A stretch of DNA of 22,162 bases from Perkinsus chesapeaki (Eukaryota > Perkinsozoa > Perkinsida > Perkinsidae), in assembly GCA_013115145.1 (NCBI GenBank), contig JAAPAO010000585.1, forward strand, positions 1 to 22,162, written 5' to 3'. The position numbers and the translations under genes are program-made. The notes beneath the pieces were generated by a model. It saw only the letters and a list, made by a program, of their open reading frames with translations, searched no databases and was not told the origin of the DNA. Below are positions 18,806 through 22,162 of this stretch, piece after piece. Each line of letters opens with the position of its first letter. The stretch's first letter is position 1.

Positions 18806-21703
18806 TCAACATAGTCCATTGTCGAATCTCTTTAACGCCCATTTCGTCCGCCTTACCATATTCCACAATTTCTCTTTATTGATCCCCTTGTACATCTCCG
18901 TGATGGCTTTCGTTCGTGGGTCCTGCAGCGCTGGTGGCTTGGTGGTGAGGAGCTCCAATAGGACCATACCGAAGGAGTATCTAAAAGTATATTGGATTTG
19001 GTTGAAGACAGAAATCACTTACACTTCAGATTTCTCAGTAACTACGGAGGTAGAAATATACAAAGGATCGGCGTAACCTGAAACACCAGCCACATCCTGA
19101 CATATCATAAATCTTGCACGCTTCAAGCTTAGATATTCCTGCTCAACGTTCAGATATTCCCAATCATCCCTAAATTCGGGAATTAAGAAGCTCTTCGCTG
19201 GCGAGTAACAAAATCGACCAAAACCTTGCTTCTTCATTTCCCCCTTTCCCTGTTCGAAAGTTTCTAATACCAAAACACTCAGAACAAGGAGATCTGATGC
19301 GCCTAGTCCTTCTAGTCAGCATTGCCATGATGATCGGCCTTCGCCTGTTGTTGAGCCCCGGACTATTCCCACTGACCCTCCTCTCAAATGATTACGTGTA
19401 TTCGACTTTGCCCTCCCTTCCCGCATCACCTATTGTCCCCGAACACATGTCCACTTTCTGGCCATCTCCCCCTTTTGCTGTCGCCAACAAGGCTAACCCA
19501 AAATCAGCAACCTTCGCATTGCCGCTTTTATCGAGAATTATGTTTTGAGACTAAAATGGTAAACATGTGACATTATTTCGGCGGAGCGATGTATTATTAC
19601 TTTTATATCTCTATGGAACACTTTAGGGGTAGAGTTATGTAAATGGCTCAAACCCAGACAAGCATCCAGTGCAACTGACACCCTCAGCGTCCATGGGAAG
19701 GTCTTCGCACTATTTGGAGCTGATAAACGAGAACCTGAAATCGAGCAGAGCACTATAAGTGGGGTCGAAGAAGATGGTGCCAGAATTTCCCTCCCTTTCA
19801 GTTCACTTGTATCACTCTATCATGGATGTCCACGCCTGTGATGTTTCAACAACTCACGGAAGAGGAAACGAAACAATTCTGCCTTCCCATTCCGGAATAT
19901 TCCATAGGAATGTCCCCCTACGGAGAGTCCTTATTGAACCTTCAAGAAACTTTCCCGCGCACTCCCATCGACTACTACGCAAAAGATGCCTGTGTGGGCG
20001 AGCTTTGGAGGCTTACGTTGGAGCCGAAACGGGAGCACGCAAGTCCTAGCAACCCGGATCCGATTATTAACAGTATTAATATGATATTAACTACAATCTA
20101 TGAGATATTATTAAAGACATCAGGCCGATTATTAATATAAGAGGCATGATACCCTATGTATACTTTCCCGGCTTCCCATCAGTGCTACCATCAGACAGAG
20201 CCACAACTTTAATTCCAACGACCCAGGTTCGATCCCCGGCTAAGCCTTTATTACATAAATCTCCCCCCTCCAACAGCTCATAAATCAGTAACCTTTCACT
20301 CCCATTTCTCGCAAAGCCCATCAGGATAACCAAATTCGGATGCCGAAACTTAGACAGCACCTCAACTTCCTCCCGGAATCCCGACTCTTTGGGAGCCCTC
20401 AAAACCTGCCATAAATCCGCCACGATCACCGTCGAACGCATAGACTACTTTTATGGCCACTTCGGTTTGATCTTTGAGTTGACATTTATAAACACTTCCG
20501 TACGACCCTTGACCAAGCCTGTACCTATCAGACGCTTATTCCAACTTTTTAACTTCCTTCAACTTTTTCGCCCAACATTCCTCAACTACATAATAAGAAA
20601 ATATTTCGTTTAACTGAACGAGCCCTTGGCAGAGTGATCTAGGATTTACTTTACATCATCATCAGAGACAGTGAGATCAAGAAGAACTGAGTTTCATCGA
20701 TCCAGGCCGAAAGGCTTCCGATGTCGCTCATTTCATATCAGCGACCCCAACTGGACAACGTTTGTCCTTTCCGAGGTCACCGATCTACTTAAAGTGTTCA
20801 TTTACCCCAAAGGAACGTGCTTGCCTATAAAAAGATATAATAATATTAAAACCATTCCTATCCTTGAATGAAGCCTTCCTACAGCTTCCAAGGTGAATAC
20901 ACTAGATAGCAATCCGATCGGCAACAACGTCCCCCGGGGGAATTCTCTTATATGTACTCGAGCAACACACTGGGAGTCATCTCGTCCCTTAGTGCTCCTC
21001 GAAAGGAGTTGATATATGAGATATTTCTACACCAAAACATCCAGCGCATTCCCAACATCTGCTGTCCCGTCTGTTCGACCATCCAAGACGAGCTCATAGA
21101 GCTTTAGAGAGATGAAGTATTAGAAGGTTTCCCCTGTATTTAGTTTCCGAATATGCCTTCAAAATACCACATTTCTCCGGCTCCACACAGCCTTAACACG
21201 ATCACATACGAATCACGCGGCCACGCTCTCCAGCTGCAGGCGAGATCGTGATGAGACTTGTGGAAGCTAAGTTCCCTATCAAGAGTCCTGTTCTACTTTT
21301 TTGGTATTCTTATTAACCTATTTCTGATCATATTAATTCCTAACTAGAACAACCTAATCCTTACTAATATCGATCAATCTATCGACTCCCCAATATCCTA
21401 ATAATTAGTGGAGTGCTTTAACAATCGATAATAAAACACTTTTATGAATATCTCCATACAACCACTCATGAGAGATTAGCTAGCTCAGTATTAGTTCATA
21501 ACCTTCCCGAACCTTCCCAGATTGGTCTCGTCATAATCCCGGCCATACTACTTTGATGAGAAGTTCTCCGTAGCAGCAGCGAGTTCTGGATATGGATACT
21601 CCAGTGCAATCCTATTAAGATTGAGATCAGTTGGCATAGGTTGTCTTCTGGATGCTGGTGCCAAACCAAATCCGTTACCACGACTGCCACTACCGTGTGC
21701 CAT
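18806..21703 (-). CDS. TKL (IRAK/RLK-like) protein kinase, 287 aa
   Basis: Seven exons on the minus strand: 21552-21703, 20449-20524, 20255-20405, 19601-19734, 19430-19550, 19023-19077, 18806-18980; every junction agrees in phase. Kinase landmarks in order: a plant-RLK-like lead-in (PYPELAAATENFSS), Gly loop RLGQGSYGSVYK, catalytic Lys76 in VAIK, helix-C region FREEVEVL, hinge YELLEGGDL, catalytic HRDIKSQN (Asp169), DFG (Asp187), activation-segment GYADPLY, and SFGMVLLELLTTKPPAL. A full set of catalytic residues suggests an active Ser/Thr kinase of the TKL group. Intron 1 is 1027 nt, intron 3 is 520 nt and intron 5 is 352 nt; the others are 42-50 nt. Odd: the frame stops soon after LWNMVRRTKWALKRF, so the C-lobe subdomains X-XI are missing. 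A good donor (GTAAGG) sits after LWNM, so a further exon may exist, but the nearest acceptor leads straight to a stop. Confidence 0.85.
19826..20140 (+). CDS. Possible nested ORF inside kinase intron 3, opposite strand
   Basis: 104 codons from ATG. The first part (MSTPVMFQQLTEEETKQFCL, then EYSIGMSPYGESLLNL, then TPIDYYAKDACVGELWRL) has a protein-like composition, while the end (from about 20049) turns AT-rich and looks non-coding. It lies wholly within the 520-nt intron 19735-20254 of the kinase gene. It could be a nested gene or exon, or chance. I recognise no family. Confidence 0.3.
   Translation: MSTPVMFQQLTEEETKQFCLPIPEYSIGMSPYGESLLNLQETFPRTPIDYYAKDACVGELWRLTLEPKREHASPSNPDPIINSINMILTTIYEILLKTSGRLLI
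20170..20248 (+). pseudogene. Decayed tRNA, antisense, at the donor end of kinase intron 3
   Basis: GGTTCGATCC at 20226-20235 with 4 of 5 T-stem pairs; the acceptor strand CTAAGCC pairs at its end with GGCTT located about 76 nt upstream, so this may be a whole tRNA whose D and anticodon arms have decayed. The donor of the 520-nt kinase intron (GTAATAAAGG) is formed by the complement of its 3' flank. Confidence 0.55.
20525..21551 (-). other. Long first intron of the kinase gene (1027 nt)
   Basis: Bounded by donor GTAGTATGG and acceptor TCTGATAG, it joins FSS-K-YRLGQG in phase 2. No nested gene is clear; a short open stretch (EECWAKKLKEVKKLE) lies just inside the acceptor end. Near the donor, plus-strand GGTCTCGTCATAATCCCGGCC (21 nt, 21524-21544 approximately) resembles a decayed T-arm. 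AT-rich sequence dominates 21330-21480. Confidence 0.65.
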
Positions 21704-22162
21704 CAGTTGTTAAGAGTGAAGATTAGGAATAGTACGGCTTATGGAGGATAACCGCAATTAAGGAAAGCAAACAAAACCACTATTCAAAATAACCATATTT
21801 GTGCTGGCACTGCTGTATTTATACGTTCGGTAATAGGTAAAAATAAGCGCTTTGTTCGAAGTATAATATCCAAACGCGGACAATTTGGGGAGATACGAAG
21901 CACGAATTGTCGAGGTGTTAAATAAACTACCTCCCCTAGACTTGAAGAGCACCACTAGGACTGGATTTAGCATGTAAGCGGCGCTCCTGTGAGCACTCTC
22001 GATAATCGGAAAAGCACTATTGAACAGCCCCTGTACTTCAGAGGACTCAAAAAGGAATACAAGATATGCTTCGCTCCGTCGGTAAGAATCTGTAGCGATC
22101 GCTTCGCTCCGCTAGGCAGTTTCATATGTTGAAAAGCTTAGGATTACTCTCAGATTAGAACA
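21704..22162. other. Gene-free window end with a short direct repeat
   Basis: Probable promoter side of the kinase gene; the 71-codon minus-strand frame here shows no protein character. GCTTCGCTCCG occurs twice, at 22068-22078 and 22101-22111, the second beginning inside palindrome AGCGATCGCT (22094-22103). Confidence 0.5.

Noticed and set aside
21758-21973. 71-codon minus-strand ORF upstream of the kinase
   Set aside because: No domain, weak composition, and it lies where the kinase promoter is expected.

Overview
The window is nuclear DNA of a eukaryotic microbe with very small introns. Most introns that can be placed by reading frame are 38-53 nt long, GT-AG, and split codons in all three phases. 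Protein content (a plant/IRAK-style TKL kinase, a THH1/TOM1/TOM3-type seven-helix membrane protein, an SOS1-type Na+/H+ antiporter, a one-chain dihydroxyacetone kinase) suggests an alveolate-type protist, perhaps Perkinsus-like. The lineage is inference; the intron structure is read directly. All exon chains below were built by hand from splice signals plus phase agreement.

Layout. 1-4.5 kb (+): 3' part of an SOS1/NHX-type Na+/H+ antiporter gene that begins upstream of the window. 4.75-7.5 kb (+): a gene for an acidic, repeat-bearing, unrecognised protein of about 623 aa (it could also be the tail of the antiporter gene). 7.88-9.58 kb (+): two-exon dihydroxyacetone kinase, 548 aa. 9.6-14.7 kb: mostly gene-free, packed with short perfect palindromes, with one small secreted-protein ORF on the minus strand at 12.68-13.14 kb. 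14.7-21.7 kb (-): three genes in tandem, namely a THH1/TOM1/TOM3-like seven-TM protein (10 exons), a proline-rich UBA-domain protein (8 exons) and a TKL protein kinase (7 exons). The last 0.46 kb holds no gene I can support.

The outstanding signal is that many of the spliceosomal introns contain the 3' end of a tRNA gene: a T-arm/B-box core (GGTTCGATCC or a close variant), about 12 nt that would be the acceptor strand, and then a T-run like a pol III terminator. The exact 10-mer occurs eight times in 22 kb (about 0.04 expected by chance), on both strands, and nearly always inside an intron. In sense copies the T-run runs straight into the splice acceptor (TTTTCAG, TTTTTTAG); in several antisense copies its complement lies in the splice donor (GTAAGAAAAG, GTAAAAAT). 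One copy is a complete, well-paired tRNA-Arg(ACG) inside an intron of the seven-TM gene. Another is a full-length tRNA-like sequence that makes up nearly the whole of a 90-nt intron in the UBA gene. This looks like intron gain or intron hosting by tRNA genes, i.e. tRNA-derived 'introners'. A second signal is about a dozen odd-length perfect palindromes (15-19 nt with one central base), unrelated in sequence, concentrated in the gene-free 10-14 kb region.
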